From positions 113,144,295 to 113,208,294 of the forward strand of contig CM035444.1 in the NCBI GenBank assembly GCA_020310875.1: a stretch of 64,000 nt of DNA, written 5' to 3'. Positions 34,113 through 44,600 of the stretch are shown here, piece after piece. The position numbers were made by a program, and so were the translations under genes. Numbering within the stretch: position 1 is the stretch's first letter; each line of letters opens with the position of its first letter. The notes under the pieces are model-generated. The model made no database searches and was not told where the DNA came from. It saw only the letters and a list, made by a program, of their open reading frames with translations. This DNA is from Ceratopteris richardii (Eukaryota; Streptophyta; Polypodiopsida; Polypodiales; Pteridaceae).

Positions 34113-35803
34113 CCCCCCTCCCTCTCGCTTCTGTCGTCCCTGACAGAACCTTGTTGTGAGGTCTGCCGGATATAGTTCTGTAGGAGGTCTTGAGCGAGGG
34201 TGTGCTCGGAGATACGAATGCCTCGGGCCAGATCTGCCTCGAGTTTCTCCCAGTCGATTGGTTGCGGTTCTTCCGGTGGCGGGAGTTGATAGTGTGTGGA
34301 ATAGACCATTCGTTCACAGGCAAATAAGTGTAATAAATGTGTACGCCTGCTTATGAATACCTCTGAATGGTATTCCCAGAAGCCGGTTGTGAACATCTCT
34401 TCGAACGTCTGCTTGTAGCATGCCGGTAGGTACTTTATTCTGCAATGCCAGGCATAACACACCCGTAGCGATGGCTTTGTACTCATATCATATACCAGAT
34501 CGAAATTGCCATGCTCAAAGCCCGGGGTGTTGACATGAGGTGCCTTGACGCGTCGGAAGACTTTAAAAATCATTTGCATCATGTCAAAGATTTTGACAGT
34601 CATATGCGCCGCTATATCATCCATATGCTTTAATGTAGGGAGCCAGTGGCGAATTGTAGCCATCATGTAGCCAACAGTTGGTAACTCGATGGGTGGCTTA
34701 AAATAGGGGTAATTCAACCAATCCTGGCACTGCTTATTGTTTTGTACCTTAATAGCAAAGGCAGTCCAAGAGCGGCGTCGTGGTACTGGTCCCCAACATG
34801 GGTTGTACTTTAAGTGCAAAGGTGCCTTTACCCATGTACTCATCATTTCTGGATACTTCTGTAGTAAATCTTTTCGCCACTCTGGTTGATAGATCTCTCC
34901 TTGCTGCGCATCAAGTGGTAGACCGTCCTCCTCGAACTGAGTTGCATGCGATGGTTTCTTACCTGTCTCTTTCTCAATGGCTAACTGGTATTCAGCCATT
35001 AACATAAAATACGGTTTATACTGTAGCTCATGCTCAGATATGTATCGTCGCGGGGCCAAATGAGCAAAGAATGGAGATTGTAAAATTCTTTCTTCTATCA
35101 TCGCCATGGCATGTAATTGTGCCTCTACTCTAGCTGAGTGTGTGGTCCCAAGTTCCTCAATTGTCTTCATCCACGTGGGGGTCGGGAGTTCGTAAGTCAT
35201 CTTGCCTTCGGTCGTGACGCGTCCGCCTGGGATGGGTTGTGGCTCGTACGCCTCTTCAAACGTTTCCTCCACCGGGATGGTGACAGTTTCTTCCTCAGCT
35301 GGAAGCTCAGGTGGGGAATCTGGCCTTGGTGGTGCTTCATATACTGCGATCCTTGATTCAAGGTTTGATACCTGGGCCCTTAATGCGTTGAGTTCCTCTA
35401 AGACGTCAGGAGAGGGTTCCACAGGTGCTGGTATGTCTGGGTGTGCCGGTTCTCGTAACTGGAGTAATTTATGATCTTCTTTGAGTTTCTGTAACTCCTC
35501 GTTCATGCGGTCGTATTCATCTAGCAGTCTTACATGATCTTCTAGCAGCATCCTCATCGAGTCTGAGGGAATGGCTTTGAACCGGCTAGGACTGAGTGGT
35601 TGGTCTGGGTGGTCGAGCGCTGCTTCTAAGTTTTCTCGGTTCTGATCCTGTAGGCGCTGGTTTTCTTCCTTGGTGGCTGCTAGGTGTCTTCGTAGTAAGC
35701 CCATATTTCGTGTTAGCGTTGCATTGCGGACTGTCTGGGCTCTTAGTAAGTTATCCAGGTCAGCAGTGGCTTCCTTGGTCTTTTCTTCGCTTTCTAGTTC
35801 CAA
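34070..35803 (-). CDS. Post-pol frame of element A, 577 aa, coiled coil plus unknown domain
   Basis: Residues 1-130 are Glu/Leu/Arg-rich and predicted coiled coil by eye (LESEEKTKEATADLDNLLRA, LAATKEENQRLQDQ). A proline-rich acidic linker follows to about residue 215. Residues 215-520 look globular and aromatic-rich (ILQSPFFAHLAPRRYISEHE, ARP-type PCWGPVPRRRSWTAFAI, FEEMFTTGFWEYHSEVFI). The tail is basic. The last residues (GSSQRHRRRGSM) are coded inside the 3' LTR, and the frame crosses the polypurine tract. No signal peptide or membrane span is visible. I recognise no family; a structural or nucleic-acid-binding role is only a guess. Confidence 0.7.
   Translation of the reverse strand: MELESEEKTKEATADLDNLLRAQTVRNATLTRNMGLLRRHLAATKEENQRLQDQNRENLEAALDHPDQPLSPSRFKAIPSDSMRMLLEDHVRLLDEYDRMNEELQKLKEDHKLLQLREPAHPDIPAPVEPSPDVLEELNALRAQVSNLESRIAVYEAPPRPDSPPELPAEEETVTIPVEETFEEAYEPQPIPGGRVTTEGKMTYELPTPTWMKTIEELGTTHSARVEAQLHAMAMIEERILQSPFFAHLAPRRYISEHELQYKPYFMLMAEYQLAIEKETGKKPSHATQFEEDGLPLDAQQGEIYQPEWRKDLLQKYPEMMSTWVKAPLHLKYNPCWGPVPRRRSWTAFAIKVQNNKQCQDWLNYPYFKPPIELPTVGYMMATIRHWLPTLKHMDDIAAHMTVKIFDMMQMIFKVFRRVKAPHVNTPGFEHGNFDLVYDMSTKPSLRVCYAWHCRIKYLPACYKQTFEEMFTTGFWEYHSEVFISRRTHLLHLFACERMVYSTHYQLPPPEEPQPIDWEKLEADLARGIRISEHTLAQDLLQNYIRQTSQQGSVRDDRSEREGGVGSSQRHRRRGSM
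34113..34127 (-). promoter_or_regulatory. Polypurine tract of element A
   Basis: The minus strand reads GAGAGGGAGGGGGG directly before the TGTTGG start of the 3' LTR. The 577-codon frame reads through it. Confidence 0.8.
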
Positions 35804-35841
35804 TTTGTGATATGCCTCGCGTAATTCCTGGTATCGGGTGT

Positions 35842-37008
35842 TCAGAGGAATGGGTTGGATAAAAAGGTGGGTGTGTGAGGGGGTAGACTAGGTCTAATGG
35901 GTGCAGGAATTGTGGGGTTAGTGGTCGTAAAGACGATTTCTGTTACGCCATCGGCGAATGAAGATGTTAGTCGGGGGGAAGGAGGGTGAAGGGGGGAGGC
36001 TGGATGGACGGGCGGTGATGGAGGAGCGGTTGGGGTGGTCGGTACTTCAGTGACTACTGAGGTATGTGCAGTTGTAGCGCGGGGTGGGGAATCTACAAGG
36101 ATGGTTTCTGCTGCCAACGAACTGTCGGGGACGAGGCGTGCCTCCCTGGTATGTTCTGAAGACTGTGCTCCTGTTGGTACACGAATGTATTCGCCGGGCT
36201 TTGAAAGTAGTCGTACTCTGCGGGGGTCAAACTGTGGTAGTGGCTTTCTTTGCAAGTATCTTAGGGCTTCATTGGAGCCTACTGATTTGACTAACTCGCG
36301 GAATTCTTTGATGTATGCGTCTTCGAATCCGCCTTTGACAAGTTCCTGTTCTATTATTGCTTGACTCTCTTCCTCAGTCAGCTTTTTGCGTGCCCAAACT
36401 TTTTCCATAGTTCTATACAGCTTCTTAATAGCCAGTGTGTAAGCTGCTGCTTCGTAAGTTTCATCTTCATGGGTACTTGTATCACCATGTGTGTCTGTTT
36501 GTTGGCCTTGGCCATCTGTCTGTTCATGCTCTTGGGATTCGATAGTGCCCTGGCTTGCTTCGTCATCGCCTTCGTCGTCATCGGTTGCTGTTCTTTCGTC
36601 ATCAGAGCTAGACACAATCTGTCCTTGTGGCTGATCCTTGGGTGTGGTAGGGTAGCTAGGCCTTTCAAATTCTTGAGAAAACAATTGTCCTTCTGAAAAC
36701 TGGAACTCATTGGAGAATGCATCGGGCATCTCGAAATCAAAAGTTGGATCCAGTGGTGCTGTTTGTTCTGCTTCTAAATGGGGTATTGGAAAAGAGAACG
36801 CTTCCGCACCAATGGTGGTGGGAAGTTCAGCTGCTGTGGTGATAGGTTCTGTGGTTGTGGCTGCTTGGGGTGCAACAGTACTAGTGGTGCCCTCCGGCGT
36901 AACTGGTCTTGATAACCGTATACGAATTGGTGGTACCGTGGGAGTGGCTGCTGTCGGGACTGCTCTGGAGATGGTTGTGGCGAGGGTGATTCTGGGACTT
37001 GTAGGCAT
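35842..37008 (-). CDS. Post-pol frame of element A, 388 aa, Pro/Thr-rich and acidic
   Basis: The ends are Pro/Thr/Ser-rich (TPTVPPIRIRLSRPVTPEGT; APPSPPVHPASPLHPPSPR). A strongly acidic stretch lies near residues 135-190 (SSSDDERTATDDDEGDDEAS). A short likely helical part follows at about 190-260 (YTLAIKKLYRTMEKVWARKK, EALRYLQRKPLPQFDPRR). It resembles the acidic, Ser/Pro-rich second half of the post-integrase frame of element F in character but not in obvious sequence. Most of it is probably disordered. The function is unknown. Confidence 0.6.
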   Translation of the reverse strand: MPTSPRITLATTISRAVPTAATPTVPPIRIRLSRPVTPEGTTSTVAPQAATTTEPITTAAELPTTIGAEAFSFPIPHLEAEQTAPLDPTFDFEMPDAFSNEFQFSEGQLFSQEFERPSYPTTPKDQPQGQIVSSSDDERTATDDDEGDDEASQGTIESQEHEQTDGQGQQTDTHGDTSTHEDETYEAAAYTLAIKKLYRTMEKVWARKKLTEEESQAIIEQELVKGGFEDAYIKEFRELVKSVGSNEALRYLQRKPLPQFDPRRVRLLSKPGEYIRVPTGAQSSEHTREARLVPDSSLAAETILVDSPPRATTAHTSVVTEVPTTPTAPPSPPVHPASPLHPPSPRLTSSFADGVTEIVFTTTNPTIPAPIRPSLPPHTPTFLSNPFL

Positions 37009-38000
37009 GGGATAGTGCCTCTCATCCGCTTTCTGGCTCTGCCTTTGCTAGCCTTTCTAGCCTTCTTAGTGGTCCCTTTGAATGCTTTCACCTCCTCACT
37101 CGTCATGGCGTGCTCTATGGGTAAATCATATGCCAAACACATATATATAATCCTTGTAAGTGCACAACATCCATTGATGACTTTCTTTCGTTCCCATCTA
37201 TGTTGTGCCAAATAGAGCTGATCAATTATCCAGCTAGCTAGATCAACCGTTTGAGGTCCAGTACATGCTAAGTGTAAACCAAACTAGATTCTCTTGTGGG
37301 GCATGGTAAAACGATCCTGAGCTAGGAAAGAAAAATGCTGCATGCATATCCACAATGGCTTGGAGAGCTCAGGGGTTATAGCTGAAATGTCCTCCCACTT
37401 AGTTACATCACCACGTTTCATCTGCTCTGGGACTAGCCGTTCTTGCTCCGTCGGCGTATGCGTTCCATGTATTTTGAGAGCTGCGCGAATTAAATCTTTA
37501 GACAAATAAAACCTTCTGAATGGAGGGTCATTTACTAAGGATGGTAACATGAATGTTCCGGGTAGATCCTTGTTCTCTGATGCTGTCAAGGTGGTTACTA
37601 GGTAAAAGCATCTGTAAAAATCGGGTTTAGGCAGAGGGTCACTAAAATATTCTGTAAATCCCGCTCGTGCCCAAACGTGCGTTAAATCTTGTGTATTCTG
37701 CAGTCCTTCAAATTCTCTTGAAAAGAACTGGTACTTGGTCCATGTGCGAAGATCAAATGCCAAATTAGCCTCAAATATGAAATCAGCGTCTGCTAATGGT
37801 CCTGCTAGGCCTTGAAACCAGTGAGAATTACGATGAATCTTATCAGTATATCCTCTAGGAGGATCGTCGATTGGCATGGGTCCTGGAAAACCTTGAAACT
37901 CTGGTGGTTGCATCGTAGGATAAGATTCCACGAGTAATTCTCCAATATTGGCCATTGGTGTGCTTGGGCCAGCTTCTGATGGTCCTTCTTCGGTTTGCAT
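36774..38000 (-). other. Post-pol region of element A with a globular frame of 238 aa (37284-38000)
   Basis: The 238-codon frame has an aromatic, compact composition (HWFQGLAGPLADADFIFEAN, KYQFFSREFEGLQN, FRRFYLSKDLIRAALKIHG, ELSKPLWICMQHFSFLAQDR). A further stretch at 36.8-37.2 kb on the same strand contains HRWERKKVINGCCALTRIIY. This has the look of the globular domain found in the extra 3' frames of Athila-like elements, and it parallels residues 1-200 of the post-integrase frame in element F. The resemblance is by general pattern only and needs a profile search. Confidence 0.55.
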
Positions 38001-38261
38001 GATGACTGACGAGCTAATGGAAAAGATCTGCTACAAAAGATTAGCACATTAGTATGGAAATTAATTATGATCCCATTACGATGAGACCGCAATCCCTTTC
38101 CATAACCGATGTGTAACCCTTGTAGCCAAGTGTCGTGAAGTGATTGATGCTATGATTTTTTGCAGAGCTAATGCATGTCTCTAGACGCCTACATGGTCAG
38201 ATTATGCATACATTTCTTGATGAGCTTTTATTATGCATGATGTGGGGTTTGGTGTATGAAT

Positions 38262-39300
38262 TCATACAAGGTTTGGTTGAGGGTGAATTATTACAAGGGT
38301 GGAGTTTAAACGGGGTGGGAGAATTGTTAGATAAGGGGGTACAAGAAACGTCTGGATACGTTTCGGTATCCATTTCCTAAGAGTCTTTGAGTGGGTGGTG
38401 TGTTTCTGCTGAGGGACGAAAAGTGGTATCGGGTTTGGTGGTATTGAAGGATGGAAAGATTTCTGAGGGGTATATATTACATGGCTTGAGGGTTGGGCTA
38501 TAATACATTGTTTGGGTACCCAAATCTGCGTGGGTGTGGGTCGATTGATAAGATACTTCTTGGCGATCCAAATCTGTCGAGTATTAGTACTTGTAGAAGA
38601 AGATCGAGGGGACTTTGGATACTGACTCTGCTTCTTTTGAAACTTTGTCCTGTTCTTGTCTGCAGTGTTGCCAATAGCCTGTGGTTGCTGTCCTTTTGGC
38701 ACCCATATTTGTCTCGTGCCACTTATTCTGTGATGTTGATACTGCTGCCTTCTTTGCCTTGTCTGGTGGTGTCGTCGGTCTCGGTCCCTCTGTTGTGGTT
38801 GACTCCTTCGTGGTTGGGTTTGAGAGGTCCAATGGACGCTCTGCTTTGGAAAAGAAGGGAGATCCAACACTTGCGTGACCTGCCCATTAGGAAGTGATTC
38901 GTTCTTTATCTTTAATCTAGGCCAGTCCGCAACAAGTTTGGAAGGATGAGCACCGCAGGGTGTTGTGCTCATTTGGCCGCTGATGCAACCCACCTGACTG
39001 CTGATTGTGTCCATCTGCCCTAGCGGTTGGGTAGCTGTCCCTTCTAGTTTGCAGGAAGCCCCAGGGAAGATCTCCTGTCGTCCTTCTGATTGACAATTGT
39101 CCATAGCCAAGCCCGAGTGGGTTGGTGTAGACGTAACGTGACTGATCTGACCAAATATCTTCCGGTCTTCCGTCGCATGTATTTCATAGGGTCTAGGGTT
39201 ACAAACCTCAGTCGGAATGCCGTTAGGGAAGTCAAGCGGTATCACTCGCTTCTGTTCTAAGGTTCTAATCTGTAAGGAGCCTTTTCTAAGATTTAGGTCC
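38262..39300 (-). other. Low-complexity region after protease 2 of element A with repeated QIWVPK motif
   Basis: The region follows protease 2 directly. Its first 60 codons (LRKGSLQIRTLEQKRVIPLD) look like the segment that usually trails a retropepsin. The rest is Gln/Ser/Thr/Pro/Arg-rich. A short motif recurs four times: RQIWVPKG, RQIWIAKK, TQIWVPKQ and RKWIPKRI (at about 38.70, 38.56, 38.52 and 38.36 kb). It may be a repeated binding motif. No known domain is recognised. Confidence 0.5.
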
Positions 39301-39305
39301 ACTTA

Positions 39306-39640
39306 GTGATCGTATAGCCAATCTTGGCCAAGGATTAAGGGTCCTATCAGGTCGTCATCATGGCACACTAGTAGCTTCGCTGTCATGGTCACTTCCTTAA
39401 TGAGGATAGGAAGGTCCACCTCACCCATGCAAGGGGTTTCCATGCCTCCTAAGCCTATGAGGTATGCCTCAATTGGCCGCATTTCTATTCCTGAGTCCTT
39501 ATAGTGGGACCATCTAATCGCACTAGTCGCAGCACCTGAGTCAATTAAAGCCCTGAGCTCTTGGCAAGGGTTGCCGTGCTCTAGCCTGACTGTAATGAAT
39601 GGTCTTCTGTCGACTATACTAGGATGAGTGGTTGACTTTA
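39306..39640 (-). CDS. Second retropepsin-like domain (PR2) of element A, after integrase
   Basis: About 105 residues follow a charged linker (LAKKRKEEENRIRAEAQAEA) that trails the integrase. It has the signature of an aspartic protease monomer: RRPFITVRLEHG as first strand, LRALIDSGAATSAI with the catalytic Asp-Ser-Gly (DSG codons at 39534-39542), YLIGLGGMETPCMGEVDLPI as the flap and psi-loop part, and LIGPLILGQDWLYDH matching the C-terminal ILG-DWL motif. A separate canonical protease (PR1) lies at 49.4-49.7 kb. The same domain recurs in element J at 63.77-64.0 kb with many conserved residues, so it is a family feature and not a chance capture in one copy. It could process post-pol products, but this is inference. 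Confidence 0.8.
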
Positions 39641-40560
39641 CTTGACACATGGCCATAAGATATCTGGGTGTAGTTTCCAGATGGTTATAATGTTCTCTCC
39701 CTAGTCCTTGTCTTCTTAACTTCATGCGTTTAATGCGTTCTATAGCTTCTGCCTGAGCTTCAGCTCGTATTCTATTTTCTTCCTCCTTACGCTTCTTTGC
39801 CAACGTGAGTCGTCTAAGCATATCCTCAGTAAGAGGTTCCTGATATAACTTGACTCTACAGCCACTACTGTAATTAGGCATTATATCTCCTTCTAAAGCG
39901 GCTAATTGTACTGCTCCACTTGTTGAGAGTTTGTTAATGATCATAGGTCCATAACCTCGCTTTTCTAACTTCCGTGCGTGTTGTTTCAGCGTATATACTA
40001 GAACTAAATCTCCTTCTTTTAAGCCCTTATCTTTCACATGTGCATCAAAATATGTTTTCTGTCGCTTCTTCGCTGCATATATTCCAGCTGCTGCCTTTAG
40101 CCTGGTTTCTCCTAGTCGTTCCAAGTCCATTATTCTTGCTGATAATTCATGGCCGGTCCACTGATGTTCTTGTGCAACCTTAAGGGTCGGTATCAAGAAG
40201 TCCAAAGGAAGCACCGCATTCTGACCAAAAACCATCTGAAAGGGAGTTGCATTGAGTACGGTCTTGTAGGCCACTCGATATGCCCAAACAGCGTGGTGTA
40301 ACTGTTTGTCCCAATCTGAACGTTTGTTGTTCACAAGTTTCGTCAGTACGTTACAAAGGATCTTATTAGTGCTTTCAGCCTGACCATTGGCCTGAGGATG
40401 ATATGGTGCGGATTTCTTGTGAATCACCATAAAATCCTGTAACAAATATTCAATGACTTGGTTTAGAAAGTGAGTGCCTCGATCGCTCACTAACTCTATA
40501 GGCAGTCTGTAGACATCTGCTTCCATCGTAGGCCAATATACTCCTAATCTATGCAAAGTC
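39640..40560 (-). pseudogene. pol: Integrase region of element A
   Basis: Core motifs visible are LGVYWPTMEADVY, LVSDRGTHFLNQ (second catalytic Asp), HPQANGQAESTNKILCNVLT (catalytic Glu), the AYRVAYKTVLNATPFQMVFG region, and the C-terminal domain (LKEGDLVLVYTLKQHARKLE, KRGYGPMIINKLSTSG). It is followed by a highly charged linker into PR2. No chromodomain is present. The region is broken. The closest relative in the window is the integrase of C at 56.3-57.5 kb. Confidence 0.85.
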
Positions 40561-41177
40561 TATAATGTTTGATGTTTTGAATGATGTTGCTTTAATGCAC
40601 CTATGTGTGCTAATTGCAACCAATTCGCAGGTTCTGATTCATCTACAAAACAAGCAAGAATCTTTTGATTATCCTGTTTATATATGCTTCCTGCTATGAT
40701 TTGATATCTCTGAGACTTGGTAATCTCTCCCTCTTTGATCTTTATCCTAGGATTCTTGGGTCCGTATGTCAGAATAGGGACTATTGGTTTAGCCCATTCT
40801 GGTGCTATCTCAAGGTTAAACAAATATGCATCTGGTAGATCATCCACTACTCCTTGAGGAGCTTCTCCTGAGGTTAATCTTGAAAGGTGGTCAGCTCTGA
40901 GATGTGTCTTTCCTTTCCTAACCACAACTTCAAAATCGTATTCCATGAGTAATAGAAACCAACGTATTAGTCGTCCTGTGTTACATGGCTTGTTGACTAA
41001 ATACAATAGTGCTTGATGATCTGTAAAGAACTTGAACTTATTGGCCAACAAGTAGTGTCTGAATTTCTTTACTGCGTAGATCATCCCTAATCCTTCTTGT
41101 TCCGTCGTGGTGTAATTTCTTTCTGCTGCGTTCAATTGTCTGCTCGCGTAAGCTATGGGGAGATCTATGTTACCTTC
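40560..41177 (-). pseudogene. pol: RNase H region of element A, part beyond nested element D
   Basis: Contains NAAERNYTTTEQEGLGMIYA, VKKFRHYLLANKFKFFTDHQ and LRADHLSRLTSGE, then the tether leading to integrase (GEITKSQRYQIIAGSIYKQD). The other part of RNase H lies at 47473-47640, on the far side of nested element D. Confidence 0.85.
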
Positions 41178-41604
41178 TGTAATAAAGTAAGTCTATGATC
41201 CAAGGGTCTGGCCGGTTCAGACAGATCTGAAATCGGATACCGTTTGGTCATCCGTGTGTATGACCAAAGATCTCGAGTTTAGACTTACTAGGAGGTCTTG
41301 TGCTCTTGTGAACAAGTGATCCACTTAGCTTAGTGGTTAAGTCTCAAGGATGTGAAGGAGGAGGTCTTGGGTTCAATCCCCATGAGGTACATGGGAAGAG
41401 TATTTTGCCCAAAGAGCTCTAGAACCTTCTAGAAGCATCCACTGGACACTTGGCGCACATGTAGTTACATGGCTGACACTTGGATGATTAGCATCCACCT
41501 GCCCAAGAAGGAAGTCCCCTGGAGAGAGCTATATATAGAGGCATTTGGTTGGGAGGAGAGTCATCTCTCAAGCATGTGGTGGTCGTAATCCTTGTTCTCT
41601 TGCA
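41178..41604 (+). repeat. 5' LTR of element D
   Basis: 427 bp, TGTAATAAAGTAAG... to ...TTCTCTTGCA. It contains a tRNA-like Pol III promoter (41326-41380) and a separate Pol II TATA box (TATATATA at 41530-41537). Confidence 0.95.
41310..41406 (+). promoter_or_regulatory. tRNA-like Pol III promoter module inside LTR of D
   Basis: A perfect A box (TAGCTTAGTGG, 41326-41336) and a perfect B box (GGTTCAATCCC, 41370-41380) are separated by 33 bases. A TTTT run at 41403-41406 could end a short transcript of about 95 bases. The same module occurs in the other LTRs of this family at 47189-47243, 57705-57758, 59833-59887 and 62140-62194. It is not a tRNA gene, because no acceptor stem pairing is evident. 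Confidence 0.65.
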
Positions 41605-41605
41605 T

Positions 41606-41617
41606 TGGTATCAGAGC
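41606..41617 (+). promoter_or_regulatory. Primer-binding site of element D
   Basis: TGGTATCAGAGC, complementary to initiator methionine tRNA, lies one base after the LTR. Confidence 0.95.
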
Positions 41618-44600
41618 CACCCTCTCCATAGCTCTCATCATCTTGCTCCTTTAGTCGCTCTCCTTTATGCGATTGATTCATCTGCGTGCACCGCCGAAAT
41701 CGCCTCTTAGCTTAGCTTGAGAGGAAGCATAGCTTGGCAAAAGGTTCATATTCTCTGTGTGCTGCCGGCAGGAATCGATCCCTCGCCCCCCCAATAGGAC
41801 TGCAATCGCTTATCCAAGGCGCCCATGGCGGGATCACGTCCAGGAAGCTGCAGATTATCCTTATTTGCTAAAGATTGGCGCTGTAAATTCTTCATCAAGG
41901 TCTAGCCAAGACCAAAAGGAGTTTTCGCACACTGCTGCCGTCGGGGATCGATCTCAGATCGCTTCATTAGAAGATCAGCGACGTAGCCACGCGCCCACCT
42001 TGATTTACTTGGCTACTGCAGAACAAAGTCTGCTAAAGCAGTAATCAGAGCTGAAGTACAACTTCTTTTATCCATCCAAGAAGTTAAATCCTCTCATCCA
42101 TCCAAAGACCCAAATCAGTTCTTGCAGCCTGGAATCAGAGGATTATTTTGTTTTTAGCCAAAGAAACAAACAAGGAGAATCAAAGATTGAGCAAAGCTTG
42201 AAGGAAGAGGAGCTGTGGAGTGAAGATCCGGAGGCCTAAGTTAGTCGATCTTGACGGACCAAGTCATCCAAGACTATTTCTTGATGAGGAAGCTTCAAGA
42301 ATGGTGAATAGCTCCTGGCAAGGATCAAGAGGATGAATCACTCTTCCAAAGGATCAAGGGAAGGACTTAGCTCTATGTGGAGCTAAGTATTTTCCAGTTT
42401 TTTGCTTGGCCTTAATGCTTGATTTATTATGTTTTCATTATTCTACACTTAATCCTAGATGCACATTGAAATAGCCAAGATTTCAATCGATTAAGTCTAG
42501 ATTAGGATAATGAAAACAATCCATTTCTTATTTCAAGCATTAGTTTGCATTAAGGAAAGACTTGATTTCAAAAAGATCCTTGTGCATCAAAGAATGTATT
42601 TTGGTAGTTTAAATACAGATTTCCTTTCCATTGAGTAAGTTTTCTATTGCACCTCAAGGGTATGTTTTTATATCATAGTGCATTAGGACAAAGGAAAGGA
42701 TATACATGCATCAGGATTGCATGATATACATTCTTAGTACAAGGAAAAAATCATGCATCAAGCTCATGCATGATTGTTGTATTATTTTTTTGGGCATGCA
42801 AAGAACATGCATGCATACGCATGTGAGCATATGCTTTTGCATGTAGATACATGCATTTGCATGATAGAATGGAATGTTGTTTGCAAGTAGATATGAGAAT
42901 GTACTCTCTTAGTATTTAGCTTACTTTATAAAGCTCGCAGTTTGACATTAGGGAAGACCAAGGACTAGTTAGTTGCAAAGACATACTAGTTCTAGTTTGC
43001 AACTCAAGTAATTAGTCGATTTCTTCCCAAGTCGATACTCCGCTATCAAAGACAAATACTTAATGATAATTTAAGTATGATAGATGTCTTGCTAGGTATA
43101 AGTAAGCACTAGGAGAAAGTTAAGTAATAAATTTTCTTGATAACCAAGAAAATTTAATTACTTGCAAACTCTTTTATGATGTATGATGACTCTAAGTCCT
43201 GGATGTACTTAGAAAGTCATGCGGATAAGCTTTACTTGATTAGTTACATACTTTATGTAACTTCTCAAGCATCCCAAGGTTGGATGAGAACGTCAACTAT
43301 ATTTCCAAGTTCCTTGAGTACTCTTCTATTTAGAAGATTTCGAAAGTTTAAAGAAGTTTCTTTGTGGTTTCAAGATTTGTATCTCATGATGAAACCTCGG
43401 TAAGTAACTTTTTGGAATTGAGATATGAAATAGTCAAGCCTTCTATTTCATGTGAGATCATTCTCCTACCATGTTTAAGATGGATTTATTTTTGGGAAGG
43501 TAGATGTTCCAAGTAGAGGATCTTAATTGATTCATGAACTCTTCCCAAAATACACATAAATTCATATTATATGATAGGTCCAAGGAATGATGCAGGCAAA
43601 ACCTCTTTAGGATATAAATGTTTTGCCAAGATATAAAGGTACCAATCTTTTATAAATTTTCATTTGATTTCATCCCAAGGGGTGATGGAAATCAAAGGTT
43701 AAACCTCAACATCAATTGATCCTTGACGTCAATAAAAGGATGTTAGGTTCTATAGTTGCATCTCTGGTAAATGATGCAACTAGCTAAGCAGTCTTTAGGA
43801 AATAATATAAGTTCCTAAAGACTTGAAGCAAGTGTGAACTTTTCATTTAGGAGTAGAAAGTTCCAAGAAATGGATCTTAAATCCATGAACTTCTCCTAAA
43901 CAAGTTATAAAGTTCAAAGTTGTGTTCACAGTAACATTACTATTGGATCAATCATCAATAGATGCTTGGACTTTAAACATAATTTTGATTGGTGAAATAT
44001 GTTTAAAGGACTCTAGTAACATCTGAAGATTGACCAATAATAATGAGTTTTGTATCAAACTCAAGAACAGAAGTCGATATCACATAAATGAAAGTTCAAC
44101 TGAAACTTTCATAGTGGCATGGGAAACCATCTCCAAAATGTGATATTTTGTCTCTAGTTTGATACTCAGGAAATGAATACAATTGAATCAGTAAATTTTT
44201 TGGATATTATTTGAAAGAATTTCTTTCAAATGTTCTTTTAATATTGCAAGAGATTCCAAGATGAATCATTTGCTCAAGTTATTCCTTAGAAGGAATCTCA
44301 AGTCTTTGAAGAAATGGCATTCTTTCAAGTATTGAGAATGAAATTCTTCATACTCTTTAAACAATAAGTAAGTAGTTCCCGGACATCCCAAACCACTAGA
44401 AGTGGTATTTCAAGTCCTATTTGTGATATAACCTAAAGGTATATCAAAGATTCTTAGCTTTGGAATCTGAGAGGCATAAGTGTATGCTTGGACTTGAGAA
44501 AGATCTCTAAAAATCCTGCAGGTAAGCAAAGAAGCTTTAGATAGTTTAAGAGATCTTAAAAGATAAAGACTAAGTCTTTATTTTTGTCGCAAGTATCAAC

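Noticed and set aside
34156-37215. Plus-strand frames opposite the post-pol module of A
   Set aside because: They are shadows of the longer minus-strand frames and have biased composition.
34070-38000. Envelope gene in element A
   Set aside because: No signal peptide, membrane span or cysteine pattern was visible in any post-pol frame.
41310-41406. True tRNA gene in the D LTRs
   Set aside because: A and B boxes and spacing fit, but no acceptor or anticodon stem pairing could be made out and the segment is part of every LTR copy.
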